DNA of 64,000 nt from Mucilaginibacter lappiensis (GTDB lineage Bacteria > Bacteroidota > Bacteroidia > Sphingobacteriales > Sphingobacteriaceae): positions 225,849-289,848 of the forward strand of contig NZ_FTMG01000005.1 of assembly GCF_900155965.1 (NCBI RefSeq). The letters are read 5' to 3'. Shown here piece by piece: positions 1 through 7,670 of this stretch. A program made the position numbers and the translations under genes. Under the pieces are notes generated by a model that was not told the DNA's origin, made no database searches, and worked only from the letters and a program-made list of their open reading frames with translations. Within the stretch, counting starts at the first letter, position 1. Every line of letters starts with the position of its first letter.

Positions 1-66
1 TAGACACGCAGGACTTAAAATCCTGTTCCCGTAAACGGAGTGCGGGTTCGATTCCCGCTCTGAGTA
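1..66 (+). tRNA. tRNA-Leu (anticodon TAA), 3' part only
   Basis: The window opens inside a tRNA. The anticodon arm is CAGGA-CTTAAAA-TCCTG (positions 8-24) with anticodon TAA. It is followed by a long variable arm, as expected for a class II leucine tRNA. The T arm is GCGGG-TTCGATT-CCCGC (42-58), and the acceptor strand TCTGAGT plus discriminator A ends at 66. The 5' acceptor strand and most of the D arm lie outside the window. No CCA is encoded. Confidence 0.93.
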
Positions 67-67
67 C

Positions 68-104
68 AAAGCCCTGATACATGCCCGTATCAGGGCTTTT
101 ATTT
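68..104 (+). terminator. Rho-independent terminator after tRNA-Leu
   Basis: A perfect 10-bp stem, GCCCTGATAC (71-80) with GTATCAGGGC (87-96), has a six-base loop and is followed by TTTTATTTTT. It lies directly behind the tRNA and would end its transcript. Confidence 0.9.
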
Positions 105-195
105 TTGATGGTGTGGTGATAATACTGGCCATAGACAGGATAAACCGATGATCCATAGATTTGTAGTCTGCTCAGTCGTCCACATTGGCGAAAAA

Positions 196-765
196 TTATT
201 TTTTCAGCGATCCAACGTGTTTATATGTATTGATGAGTACGCCTGTAGGGGTGGCCTTCGAGTCAACAAAAGCGAGTTCGCGTGCGTCAAAGCTGTCCGA
301 AAACAGGCGCTTGCCCTGGCCCAGCAAAACCGGGTATACGAGCAGTATAACCTCGTCCACTAGTCCCTGGTCGAGCAACACTGATGTCAGTGTCGAACTT
401 CCCAAGATGAGCAAATCGGGGCCGTCTGTTGACTTGAGACTGCGAACACCGGCTACGATGTCTGTCCCCAAGTCCTTTACTGGCCCCCATTCGAGGCTGT
501 CAGGTCTGTGGGTCGCTACGTGTTTGGTCGCAGAGTTCATACCGTTCGCCATCGGATGACTTCCGGCCTTAGGCCAAAAATCTACCCAGGCATCGTAAGT
601 TCGGCGACCAAGTACTAGGTCAAAGTTTGTACCGTACTCATCAAGGAGCATCTGTAGCCCGGCCGGGCTTCTAAACGGCCCCGACCAATCGCCATAAGTG
701 TAGTTTCCAGCATGTTCGATCACGCCATCCAGCGAGATATGTTCAACAATCCTGATCTTTCTCAT
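196..765 (-). CDS. DHFR/RibD C-terminal-like reductase (YyaP/YwjB type)
   Basis: A 189-residue protein of the dihydrofolate reductase-like RibD C-terminal family. The family signature is visible: an N-terminal strand RKIRIVEHISLDGVIE, then DLVLGRRTYDAW near residue 50, a central KHVATH strand, and the late nucleotide-binding part DLLILGSSTLTSVLLDQGLVD followed by YPVLLGQGKRLF. Family members are NAD(P)H-dependent reductases of unknown substrate, often carried singly and linked to drug tolerance. The start ATG at 765 fits the family N-terminus exactly. The gene is monocistronic, with non-coding DNA on both sides. Its codons look more GC-rich than those of its neighbours, so recent transfer is possible. 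Physiological role unknown. Confidence 0.85.
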   Translation of the reverse strand: MRKIRIVEHISLDGVIEHAGNYTYGDWSGPFRSPAGLQMLLDEYGTNFDLVLGRRTYDAWVDFWPKAGSHPMANGMNSATKHVATHRPDSLEWGPVKDLGTDIVAGVRSLKSTDGPDLLILGSSTLTSVLLDQGLVDEVILLVYPVLLGQGKRLFSDSFDARELAFVDSKATPTGVLINTYKHVGSLKK

Positions 766-1002
766 TTTGTTTACTATTAGTTTATGTTTATGCTAAGGTA
801 GAACGGATGAGGTACGCGCACAAGGGTCAATCGTGACAATTAGAGGGGGGATTCACGACCACTTGCATTTGTTGTATGAGCCAGACGGATCAAAGCTTCC
901 AGCAATACCCCTTAGCCTACAAAATCAGGGGCACCAGTAAGAATGATACGCAGTTTTGAAACACTCTTATAGCCAATTGAATGCTGTTGCATACAAAGTT
1001 TT

Positions 1003-1127
1003 ACAAGTGGGTTTACATGGTTTACACATTTTATGGTTAACATCAAATTATTTAATTGATAATCAATATATTAAGTAAATATTTCTGTTAAATAATGGGT
1101 TTACATGTAAACCCATTATTTAACAGG
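1003..1127. repeat. Iterated GTTTACA element with 42-bp perfect palindrome (copy 1)
   Basis: Inside the 503-bp gene-free stretch 766-1268. The element has three direct heptamers of the GGTTTACA type (1010-1017, 1019-1026 and a degenerate GGTTAACA at 1035-1042), an AT-rich middle with TTGATAATCAA, and a perfect 42-bp palindrome (1085-1126) centred on TTTACATGTAAA. A second copy with the same layout lies at 51339-51465; the centres match but the palindrome arms differ while each stays self-complementary. This suggests a folded or cruciform DNA/RNA structure, or a mobile recombination site. I saw nothing else supportable in 766-1002 or 1128-1268 apart from the leader of the next gene. Confidence 0.75.
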
Positions 1128-1268
1128 GTCCTCTGCGAGAAATTCAAAATTCATTATATTCCCTCGTATCTAAGCATCTCGGGCAAATTGGCTTTACATT
1201 AATTTATTATCTAATTCTCTGTGAGGCAATACCTAAATAATTTAACTTTATGAGCAATCTTAAACCAA

Positions 1269-2336
1269 ATGATGAAAATATTAACTGAACCAATTGGGAG
1301 CATTCCCCGTCCGGCTTATTTACAACAGGCGATGAGCGCCTTTGGAGCCGGACAAATTAAAGCCGAAGAATTAAACAGATTATTTGATCAAGCTACCCAG
1401 GAAACTATCAAAGAATTGGAAACTACAGGTTCGCCGGTAATTTCTGATGGCGAGCAATCCAAACCAAGCTTTGTTACCTATCCTTTGCAAGGCTTTAAAA
1501 GCTTTGCCCCTGACGGAGTGATCATTCCTTTTGCCGACGGGCATACCAGGCAATTGCCAAAACTTACCGCAGGCCCTTTTCGCTATACTACTTTTGCTAA
1601 TTCATATCTGCAAAAAGCTAAACAATTTTCGTCACTCCCTATAAAACAGGCAGTTATTTCCTGCTCGGCAATGAGTTTACTTTATCCGCAGGAAGGTATT
1701 GATGGCTATTCACGTGAACAATTTTTAACAGATCTGGTTAATGATGCGGCCTATGATATCAGAACGTGTTTAAACAATGGCGCATACAATGTGCAGATTG
1801 ATTTTACAGAAGCCCGCTTAGCTATAAAATTAGACCCAAGCAAGCAGTTACTTTCTGCATTTATTGATTTAAATAACCAGGTATTGGACAAATTTACGGC
1901 CGAGGAGCAAAAGAGAATAGGTATTCATACTTGTCCCGGTGGTGATCATGACTCTACACACAGTGCTGATATTCCGTACACAGAGCTACTCCCTCTGTTA
2001 TTTAAATTACACGCGGGTAATTTTTATCTGGAATATGCTGCAGAAAAGGATAAGAAGACCGTTCTTGAGTCGATCAAAGCAAACCTGAAACCCAACCAAC
2101 ATGTGTTTCTGGGCGTTACCAATGTGCTTGATCCACGGGTAGAAACAGCCGAGCAAATAAGTGACCTGATTCTTGAAGCCGCGCAAATTATTCCCGTTCA
2201 ACAATTAGGTACTACAGATGATTGTGGTTTTTCTCCTTTTGGAGATGATACTTCTACAGCCAGGGAAATCGCTTTTTCAAAAATCCGTGCCCGTGTAGAT
2301 GGAACCAAGTTAGCAGAGAAAATACTTTCCAATTAA
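1269..2336 (+). CDS. MetE-like cobalamin-independent methyltransferase (C-terminal catalytic barrel)
   Basis: A 355-residue single-barrel protein of the cobalamin-independent methionine synthase (MetE C-terminal/UROD-like) family. The zinc ligands of MetE can be traced: H220 and C222 in IHTCPGG, E255 in YLEYA, and C319 in TTDDCGFSPF. It has only the catalytic half, about 350 residues instead of about 750 for full MetE. Such short forms transfer methyl groups to homocysteine or related thiols from donors other than methyltetrahydrofolate triglutamate, and the donor here is unknown. MMKILTEPIGSIPRP is a typical start. The gene stands alone behind the palindromic element at 1003-1127 and ends in a hairpin shared with the convergent gene. 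Confidence 0.88.
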   Translation: MMKILTEPIGSIPRPAYLQQAMSAFGAGQIKAEELNRLFDQATQETIKELETTGSPVISDGEQSKPSFVTYPLQGFKSFAPDGVIIPFADGHTRQLPKLTAGPFRYTTFANSYLQKAKQFSSLPIKQAVISCSAMSLLYPQEGIDGYSREQFLTDLVNDAAYDIRTCLNNGAYNVQIDFTEARLAIKLDPSKQLLSAFIDLNNQVLDKFTAEEQKRIGIHTCPGGDHDSTHSADIPYTELLPLLFKLHAGNFYLEYAAEKDKKTVLESIKANLKPNQHVFLGVTNVLDPRVETAEQISDLILEAAQIIPVQQLGTTDDCGFSPFGDDTSTAREIAFSKIRARVDGTKLAEKILSN

Positions 2337-2368
2337 GATTAATTGTCAAGAGCAAAAAATTGATTATT

Positions 2369-2411
2369 GAAACAATAAGAGTCCGGATAGATCCGGGCTT
2401 TTATTGTTTTT
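2369..2411. terminator. Bidirectional terminator between convergent genes
   Basis: The inner stem GTCCGGA (2381-2387) with TCCGGGC (2392-2398) is extended by AAACAATAA on the left and TTATTGTTT on the right, giving T-rich tails on both strands. It sits between the MetE-like gene (+) and the PixA-like gene (-), so it can serve both. Confidence 0.75.
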
Positions 2412-2423
2412 GGGATAATATGA

Positions 2424-2972
2424 CTAATTCTGTACAGTAACCGTTGGATCCCAATAGTAGTAGCCAAACAATATCGGATCGACAAAATCTCTATGGCGAA
2501 CATACAGCGCAAACTGAACATTGTAATATTCTGTTCCGGTATTGATCACATTGGCCTGGTTGAACCAAAAATTCTGTGTAGAAAATCCAACTGGGAGTGC
2601 ATCACGGTCAACAGGTAAAATACCTTGCCTGGTATAAACACTAAAAGTTAAGTTATTAAATACTGTGGTTCCCCCAAACTGGGCCAGGTTGTAAATGACT
2701 ACTGCCGAATCGAAATTGCTGTATTCAGATACAGCATGCCAACGGATAATATCACCAACATTTGCCTTTATACTTATGTTTGCTGTCCCAGATCCGGTAA
2801 TAACATCACTCCTGGTAGCCACCATGTACATATAATTGTGCGGTAAACCGGTTGGTTTCGCGGGATCTTTACTTGGCTTCGGATAATCTGTAGTGATTGC
2901 ATCGGTATCAATAACTATCTGGATGTTAATTATTTCCTGCGAGGAAGAATGAAGCTCATTATAAATTGCCAC
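2424..2972 (-). CDS. PixA/AidA-type inclusion body family protein
   Basis: A 182-residue cytosolic protein without a signal peptide, recognised as a member of the AidA/PixA family (Ralstonia AidA, Xenorhabdus PixA). The family pattern is clear: a leading strand IQIVIDTDAI, then DYPKPSKDPAKPTGLPH, YMYMVATR, a buried strand pair around IIRWHAVSEYSN and AVVIYNL, and the C-terminal YNVQFALYVR followed by FGYYYWDPTV. PixA forms inclusion bodies and AidA is quorum-regulated; the biochemical activity of the family is unknown. The gene is monocistronic. A perfect 11-bp inverted repeat lies 129 bp upstream (3101-3138) and may be a regulatory site. Family call good, function unknown. Confidence 0.82.
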   Translation of the reverse strand: MAIYNELHSSSQEIINIQIVIDTDAITTDYPKPSKDPAKPTGLPHNYMYMVATRSDVITGSGTANISIKANVGDIIRWHAVSEYSNFDSAVVIYNLAQFGGTTVFNNLTFSVYTRQGILPVDRDALPVGFSTQNFWFNQANVINTGTEYYNVQFALYVRHRDFVDPILFGYYYWDPTVTVQN

Positions 2973-3100
2973 AATGATAAAGTTGAAGATATACGCCGGT
3001 GTGTTTTAAGCTTAACAGGGAAAAGACCACAATGTCAAAGTCAACCTTGCTCATTTCCCGTTATTATACAAACCTGGCATTAATTATCCAGCCTGCTTAG

Positions 3101-3138
3101 CGTATAAATACGGTATGCAAAAAATGAGTATTTATACG
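3101..3138. promoter_or_regulatory. 11-bp inverted repeat upstream of the PixA-like gene
   Basis: CGTATAAATAC (3101-3111) and its exact reverse complement GTATTTATACG (3128-3138) are separated by 16 bases. The site lies in the 238-bp gap upstream of the PixA-like gene and downstream of the DUF4267 gene. It may be an operator or a cruciform; no regulator is assigned. Confidence 0.35.
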
Positions 3139-3163
3139 TTCAACAACTTTTGATTTACCTTTG

Positions 3164-3195
3164 AAACCCAGCACTTTTCATGCCGGGTTTTCTTA
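3164..3195 (+). terminator. Possible hairpin terminator
   Basis: AAACCCAGCA (3164-3173) pairs with TGCCGGGTTT (3181-3190), with one non-Watson-Crick position, and is followed by TCTTATT. There is no obvious plus-strand gene before it. On the minus strand it could end the DUF4267 transcript, but the T tract there is weak. Confidence 0.35.
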
Positions 3196-3210
3196 TTAAA
3201 ATTTACACGT

Positions 3211-3621
3211 TCAGTCCTTCCGCCAAAAAAGAAGAATACTGGTGATGATCATTACCAAGGCTGTGCCGCCGTGTATCATCAAGTGTGCTGTATCATGTAT
3301 TCCGTTGGTTGTTAAAACAATGAGCGCATCGGTTGTGGGCACAATAATCGCAGTGGTAAATACCCAAGCCGTTACTCTACGCATACGCATCCATAAAAAA
3401 GGTAACAGTACCAGGCCAGAGAAGGCATCACGAATACCTTTGATCTTTCCATAAACGGCATCCCCGGTGTTTGAAAAAGAGATACCAAAACCTGTGGCAC
3501 CCACTTGTGGAATTATCATAAAACGGATGCCTATAAAAATAATACCCGCAGCTAGTAATAAAGTGATCCACCAGGATACAGAGCGCAGCCCCCAGGGCGT
3601 AATGTTAATTTGTGTTTTCAT
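3211..3621 (-). CDS. DUF4267-type small membrane protein
   Basis: An integral membrane protein of about 136 residues matching the DUF4267 pattern: a first membrane span WWITLLLAAGIIFIGIRFM, then the conserved GFGISF and KGIRDAFSGLVLLPFLWM, a third span from AWVFTTAIIVPTTDALIVL, HDTAHLMIHGG, and a last span VMIITSILLFW. Function of the family is unknown. I prefer the ATG at 3621 (MKTQINITPWG); an in-frame ATG at 3672 would add 17 basic residues that do not look like the family. The gene is divergent from the LacI regulator, and a CAAACGTTTG site lies between them about 90 bp upstream, so it may belong to that regulon. Confidence 0.75.
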   Translation of the reverse strand: MKTQINITPWGLRSVSWWITLLLAAGIIFIGIRFMIIPQVGATGFGISFSNTGDAVYGKIKGIRDAFSGLVLLPFLWMRMRRVTAWVFTTAIIVPTTDALIVLTTNGIHDTAHLMIHGGTALVMIITSILLFWRKD

Positions 3622-3712
3622 TTTTATTTTAATTAATGTCACAAATTTCGGTCGCTCAAAATTCCTGTTCATGCACCTGAGTTAACAAATAAATTTTGGC
3701 AGGATCCAGAAA

Positions 3713-3722
3713 CAAACGTTTG
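3713..3722. promoter_or_regulatory. LacI-type operator CAAACGTTTG (site 1)
   Basis: A perfect 10-bp palindrome with the central CG typical of LacI-family operators, 116 bp upstream of the LacI-type gene and upstream of the divergent DUF4267 gene. With the site at 4953 it shares the extended sequence CAAACGTTTGCGTGAA, which suggests one protein binds both. Autoregulation is likely. Confidence 0.75.
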
Positions 3723-3837
3723 CGTGAAGATAAACGGCTTTTTAAGTTCTTAGAAGCCCTATCTTTTTCAATAAACCAATGCTTAAATTGCCAGTTTAAA
3801 AGCATTTTACTAATTTTAATGATTACTAAAACTGATA

Positions 3838-4875
3838 ATGACCGGAAAACCAGCCACCATAAAAGAAATAGCCAAAATTCTTAATGTTTCTGTATCAACA
3901 GTTTCCAGGGCTTTGCACAAACATCCTACTATTGGTATTACTACCCAATTAAAGGTGCAGGCATTGGCCGAAAAACTGGGTTATGAGCCTAATCAGAACG
4001 CCATATCTTTTCAAAAAGGAAAAACCTATACTATTGGTGTTATTATCCCCGAATTGTCTGAAGCCTTTTTTTCGGCAGCTATCAGCGCTATTGAGGATAC
4101 GGCCTACAAAAGAAATTATACCGTTTTGATAGCCCAATCACATGACAACGAAGAAAAGGAGATACAGCTAGTTGAAAAAATGAAAAATTCCCGTGTAGAT
4201 GGTTTGCTGATATCTGTAGCCAAAACCACATCGTCATTTGCTCATTTCGATATGCTGAAGCGTTTTAACATTCCCGTGGTATTTTTTGATCGCATCCCTC
4301 CGCTTAAAAACATACATTATGTGGCCTGTAATATGGAAACCGGCAGCATTGAGGCTGTAAACTACCTATTACAAAAGGGGCACCGTAGCATAGGCCTCAT
4401 CAATGGCCCGGCTACCCTTGCAGCCAGCGGCGAACGCAAGGAAGGCTACATTAAGGCCATGACAAAGAACAGGCTAAAGTTCGACCCTTCGTTAATAGTA
4501 AGCTGCAACTTAACTGAAGAAGGCACCAGGGCCGCTCTGGATGGCCTGCTGGCCCACAAACGCCGGCCAACAGCCATTGTTACCTTTAATGACTATGTGT
4601 CTTTATATGCCATAAAACATGCCCGCAACCTGGGTATCGATCTGGATAAAGACCTGCAATTTGTGAGCTACGCCAATTTACCTATCATCAATTATATGGA
4701 CTATGCCCCGGTGGCATCGGTTGAGCAGTTCCCATACCTCCAGGGGCAAAAAGCTGCCGATATTTTATTAGATCTCCTGTCGCGCAAAGAGCAATCGCCA
4801 GACGGAGTGCAGGCTTATTACAACGTAATGGTGGAGTCGCAGCTGATAGAAAACAAAACCAAAAACAGTTATTGA
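3838..4875 (+). CDS. LacI family transcriptional regulator
   Basis: 345 residues with the standard LacI layout. The N-terminal helix-turn-helix ATIKEIAKILNVSVSTVSRA (residues 6-25) and hinge region KLGYEPNQNA are followed by a periplasmic-binding-protein-like sensor domain beginning YTIGVIIPELSEAFF. The YEPN hinge and VSTVSRAL recognition helix fit binding of a palindrome with central CG, as in the CAAACGTTTG sites of this window. The gene is preceded by one such site and followed by another in front of the NahK-like kinase, so it probably controls itself and the whole 3.7-33 kb carbohydrate/sulfate block. The effector is unknown; a sugar or sugar phosphate released by the locus is a reasonable guess. 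Confidence 0.93.
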   Translation: MTGKPATIKEIAKILNVSVSTVSRALHKHPTIGITTQLKVQALAEKLGYEPNQNAISFQKGKTYTIGVIIPELSEAFFSAAISAIEDTAYKRNYTVLIAQSHDNEEKEIQLVEKMKNSRVDGLLISVAKTTSSFAHFDMLKRFNIPVVFFDRIPPLKNIHYVACNMETGSIEAVNYLLQKGHRSIGLINGPATLAASGERKEGYIKAMTKNRLKFDPSLIVSCNLTEEGTRAALDGLLAHKRRPTAIVTFNDYVSLYAIKHARNLGIDLDKDLQFVSYANLPIINYMDYAPVASVEQFPYLQGQKAADILLDLLSRKEQSPDGVQAYYNVMVESQLIENKTKNSY

Positions 4876-4952
4876 AATTGTGGATATCACACCATTCAAA
4901 TCAGTCACCTGTTTTGAACTTATCTTAAAGGATTGTCAATAAAAAAAACAGG

Positions 4953-4962
4953 CAAACGTTTG
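4953..4962. promoter_or_regulatory. LacI-type operator CAAACGTTTG (site 2)
   Basis: Perfect palindrome 71 bp upstream of the NahK-like kinase. It shares 16 bases with site 1, including the right flank GCGTGAA. Confidence 0.75.
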
Positions 4963-5032
4963 CGTGAAAAGTTTAGCAGTTTATTAATTAGGTTTGGTTT
5001 AAGCATTCAAAAAACCTTAAAAAACTTAGTAA

Positions 5033-6106
5033 ATGTTTGATGTTATTCTAAAATCCTTTGACCTTATTGCACACGATTATCATATTGAAAAATTTGGCGA
5101 AGGGTTGATCAACCGAACCTGGAAAATAACTGGTTTTAAAAACGATAACGAATTTATATTACAGCAGATCAATAAAAACGTTTTTAAAACACCTGAACAT
5201 ATAGCCCAAAATACCAACAAAATAGATAACTATTTATCAAAGCGCTATCCCGATTATTTGTTTGTAGCATCGCTGCCAACCGTAACAGGCGATTACATGG
5301 TAAAGTATACCGACAACGAGTATTACCGGCTGTTTCCATTTATCAAAAACTCCATCACCTTAAATACAGTACAAACCCGTGATGAGGCATTTGAGGCGGC
5401 CCGCCAGTTTGCCAAATTCACCAATTTGCTGGCGGGCTTTAACGTAAGTAACCTGCAATACACCTTGAGTGGTTTTCATGACCTGTCTGGCAGGTTTGAA
5501 ACATTTAAGCGCGTGGTAAAAAATGCCGGTGCCGAGCGATTGACTGAAGCCCGTGACACCATCGATCAGGCTTTTGGGCACCGGGATATTGCAGATGTGC
5601 ATCAATCCATCATGCACGACCAGCTGATACCTCTGCGCGTTGTTCACCATGATACCAAGATCAGTAATATTTTATTTGATACCGACCATAAAGGCCTCTG
5701 CGTCATTGATCTGGATACTGTTATGCCGGGTTACTACATCAGCGATGTGGGTGATATGATGCGGACCTATCTGTCCCCCGCCAACGAGGAAGAGCAGGAT
5801 TTTTCCCTTATTGAGGTACGCGAAGACTTTTTTGCAGCCATTGTGGAGGGCTACCTCTCGGAAATGAACAGCAACCTCACCGAGGGCGAGCGCGAGCTGT
5901 TTGTATACTCGGGTAAATTTATGATCTATATGCAAGCCATCCGTTTCCTGACCGATTATCTGAACAATGATATCTACTACGGATCCAGCTATCCCGGGCA
6001 CAACCTGGTGAGGGCACGTAACCAGTTCACCTTACTGGAAAAATACATAGCCTCCGAAGATAAATTTATGCAGATGGTATCCGCAACCCAAAGTCAGCCT
6101 AAATGA
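5033..6106 (+). CDS. APH-fold sugar kinase, N-acetylhexosamine 1-kinase (NahK)-like
   Basis: 357 residues with the aminoglycoside phosphotransferase fold. The N-lobe has FGEGLINRTWKI (a substrate/ATP loop) and FILQQINK with the likely ATP-binding lysine. The catalytic loop is VVHHDTKISNILFD (D207, N212), and the metal-binding motif is IDLDTVMPG (D226/D228). The HxDTKxxNILFD...DLDTVMPG pattern is that of NahK, which phosphorylates GlcNAc or GalNAc at C1; close relatives accept other sugars. It would convert a sugar released by the locus into a sugar 1-phosphate. An operator of the LacI type lies just upstream, and the next gene is convergent. The exact sugar cannot be read from the sequence. 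Confidence 0.8.
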   Translation: MFDVILKSFDLIAHDYHIEKFGEGLINRTWKITGFKNDNEFILQQINKNVFKTPEHIAQNTNKIDNYLSKRYPDYLFVASLPTVTGDYMVKYTDNEYYRLFPFIKNSITLNTVQTRDEAFEAARQFAKFTNLLAGFNVSNLQYTLSGFHDLSGRFETFKRVVKNAGAERLTEARDTIDQAFGHRDIADVHQSIMHDQLIPLRVVHHDTKISNILFDTDHKGLCVIDLDTVMPGYYISDVGDMMRTYLSPANEEEQDFSLIEVREDFFAAIVEGYLSEMNSNLTEGERELFVYSGKFMIYMQAIRFLTDYLNNDIYYGSSYPGHNLVRARNQFTLLEKYIASEDKFMQMVSATQSQPK

Positions 6107-6116
6107 TGCTGAAAAA

Positions 6117-6257
6117 ACTTTTTAAACCTTAAATTTTAACACTTTTCGGCTCAAAAACGGGGTAAAAACAGCTCAAAATTTGTTCAAAACCTCTCATTTT
6201 AACACTTTTTAACAAATTTTAATACGATTTTTATACGTTTTGAAAACTTTAAAAAGT
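6117..6257 (+). repeat. 141-bp AT-rich direct repeat (copy A)
   Basis: Begins ACTTTTTAAAC (6117-6127) and ends CTTTAAAAAGT (6247-6257), which are near-perfect inverted termini. A second copy of exactly the same length lies at 33061-33201, with the same termini and long identical stretches such as CCTTAAATTTTAACA and CACTTTTTAACAAATTT. Similarity continues past the right end (ATCAAATAA, AAACGGTCG, TTTTTGTT) up to the terminator hairpin. This fills the 317-bp gap between two convergent genes. Confidence 0.75.
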
Positions 6258-6326
6258 ATTAATTTATTGACTATCAAATAACTACATACCAAACGGTCGG
6301 TTTTTGTTCCCGTTTTGCTCTTAATC

Positions 6327-6366
6327 AAACAGCCCGCTTCTCTGATAAAAGAGAAGCGGGCTGTTT
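6327..6366 (-). terminator. Strong terminator hairpin (tdh and kinase)
   Basis: A perfect 16-bp stem, AAACAGCCCGCTTCTC (6327-6342) with its complement (6351-6366), and an 8-base loop. It lies between the convergent kinase and tdh genes and can act on both strands. The related hairpin at 33274-33307 ends the AI-2E permease gene. Confidence 0.85.
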
Positions 6367-6423
6367 CAATTATCGTAAATATACGAAAATTTTGCGGGAT
6401 TATGATAAGGTTTAGGTCTTCTG

Positions 6424-7365
6424 TTATACCACCAGCGACAGGTGTTTGATCATATCGCTGGTCATGGTTTTCTGGTCAAACCGGGCCTGCCAGCCCCAGT
6501 CTTTTTGGGCTTCGCTATCGTCAATTGACCGTGGCCAGCTGTCGGCTATTTGTTGGCGCGGATCGTTTTCGAGATAATTGATGGTAAAACCCGGAATGTG
6601 TTCGCTGATCTCGATGGCCAGTCCGCCGGGTGTACAGCTAAAACCAGCCAGGTTATACAAGCGGAATACTTTTAGTTTTTCCAAAGGGGTTTGCATCAGC
6701 TCGATGGTACCGCGGATAGCATCGTCCATATACATCATGGGCAGGCGCGTATTGGCCGAAAGGAAACATTGGTAGCTTTCGGTAGCTATAGCATCGTGAA
6801 ATATCTGTACCGCATAATCGGTAGTGCCACCACCCGGCGCGGCTTTCCAGCTGATGAGGCCAGGATAGCGGATGCTGCGTACATCCAGGCCGTATTTTTC
6901 GCGGTAATAGTTGCACCAATGTTCGCCGGCCAGCTTGCTGAAGCCATAAACCGTTTGCGGGTCTTTTTCGCCAAATTGCGGGGTATCATCTTTGGGCGAA
7001 CCCGGACCGAACACCGCGATAGAGCTAGGCCAGAAAACTTTTTCGACCCGGTACGCGACCGACAGATCCAACACATTGAGCAGCCCATTGATGTTGAGAT
7101 CCCATGCATAACGGGGTTTGGTTTCACCGGTGGCAGATAACAAGGCAGCCAGCAGGTACACCTGTTTGATCCGATACTGCTCAAAAATGGTTTTCAACCT
7201 CTCCAGGTCATTCACATCGGCTTGTACAAATACGTCGCCTTTCAGCTGTTCACGTGGTCTTATATCGCAGCTAATGACCTGATAAGCAGGCCAGGTTACC
7301 TTTAACGCGTCAATCAATTCGGTGCCAATCTGCCCGTTTGAGCCTATTACTAAAATACTATCCAT
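6424..7365 (-). CDS. tdh: L-threonine 3-dehydrogenase, SDR type
   Basis: 313 residues of the extended SDR (UDP-galactose epimerase-like) fold. The NAD site is VIGSNGQIG (residues 6-14) and the catalytic pair is Y140-K144 in YGFSKLAGEHWC. The stretches RYPGLISWK, PGGGTTDYAVQIFHDA and LPMMYMDDAIRGTIELM are diagnostic of the epimerase-type threonine dehydrogenases of Bacteroidetes and others, which oxidise L-threonine to 2-amino-3-ketobutyrate in the cytosol. Length matches the family. The gene is convergent with the NahK-like kinase and divergent from the EEP-family lipoprotein gene. A CAAACGTTTG site 70 bp upstream could affect it, though threonine catabolism has no obvious link to the locus. 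Confidence 0.88.
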   Translation of the reverse strand: MDSILVIGSNGQIGTELIDALKVTWPAYQVISCDIRPREQLKGDVFVQADVNDLERLKTIFEQYRIKQVYLLAALLSATGETKPRYAWDLNINGLLNVLDLSVAYRVEKVFWPSSIAVFGPGSPKDDTPQFGEKDPQTVYGFSKLAGEHWCNYYREKYGLDVRSIRYPGLISWKAAPGGGTTDYAVQIFHDAIATESYQCFLSANTRLPMMYMDDAIRGTIELMQTPLEKLKVFRLYNLAGFSCTPGGLAIEISEHIPGFTINYLENDPRQQIADSWPRSIDDSEAQKDWGWQARFDQKTMTSDMIKHLSLVV

Positions 7366-7434
7366 GTCGGTTTAAAAACCGAAATTAGACATCATTGGTC
7401 GAAAAAGAAGCTCGCGGAAGCTTCAATTTCTACA

Positions 7435-7444
7435 CAAACGTTTG
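7435..7444. promoter_or_regulatory. LacI-type operator CAAACGTTTG (site 3)
   Basis: Perfect palindrome in the 305-bp divergent gap, 70 bp upstream of tdh and 227 bp upstream of the EEP lipoprotein gene. Which of the two it controls is not clear. I saw no other strong feature in this gap. Confidence 0.65.
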
Positions 7445-7670
7445 ATAAACAAATGTTTTAATAAGTAATGATCAGTAATTTTAACATAGCCGGAAGCTTG
7501 TAAAAAACCGTGGCTTCAGCAGTTTTCGTACACTCAAGGTATCCTAAAAGGATGAGTACTTTGATGAAACCGGCAAAAACCAAGATAAACATTGATACAT
7601 TATATAATATCGAAATAATACTATCCAAATAAGGAGCATATTATTTTGCATTCTAAATCAGAATAATCAA

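Noticed and set aside
1085..1126. Simple rho-independent terminator
   Set aside because: Without a T tract, with no plus-strand gene before it and a sister element with covarying arms, a plain terminator does not explain it.
3164..3195. Firm terminator for the DUF4267 gene
   Set aside because: The T tract is on the wrong strand for that gene, so it is kept only as a low-confidence hairpin.
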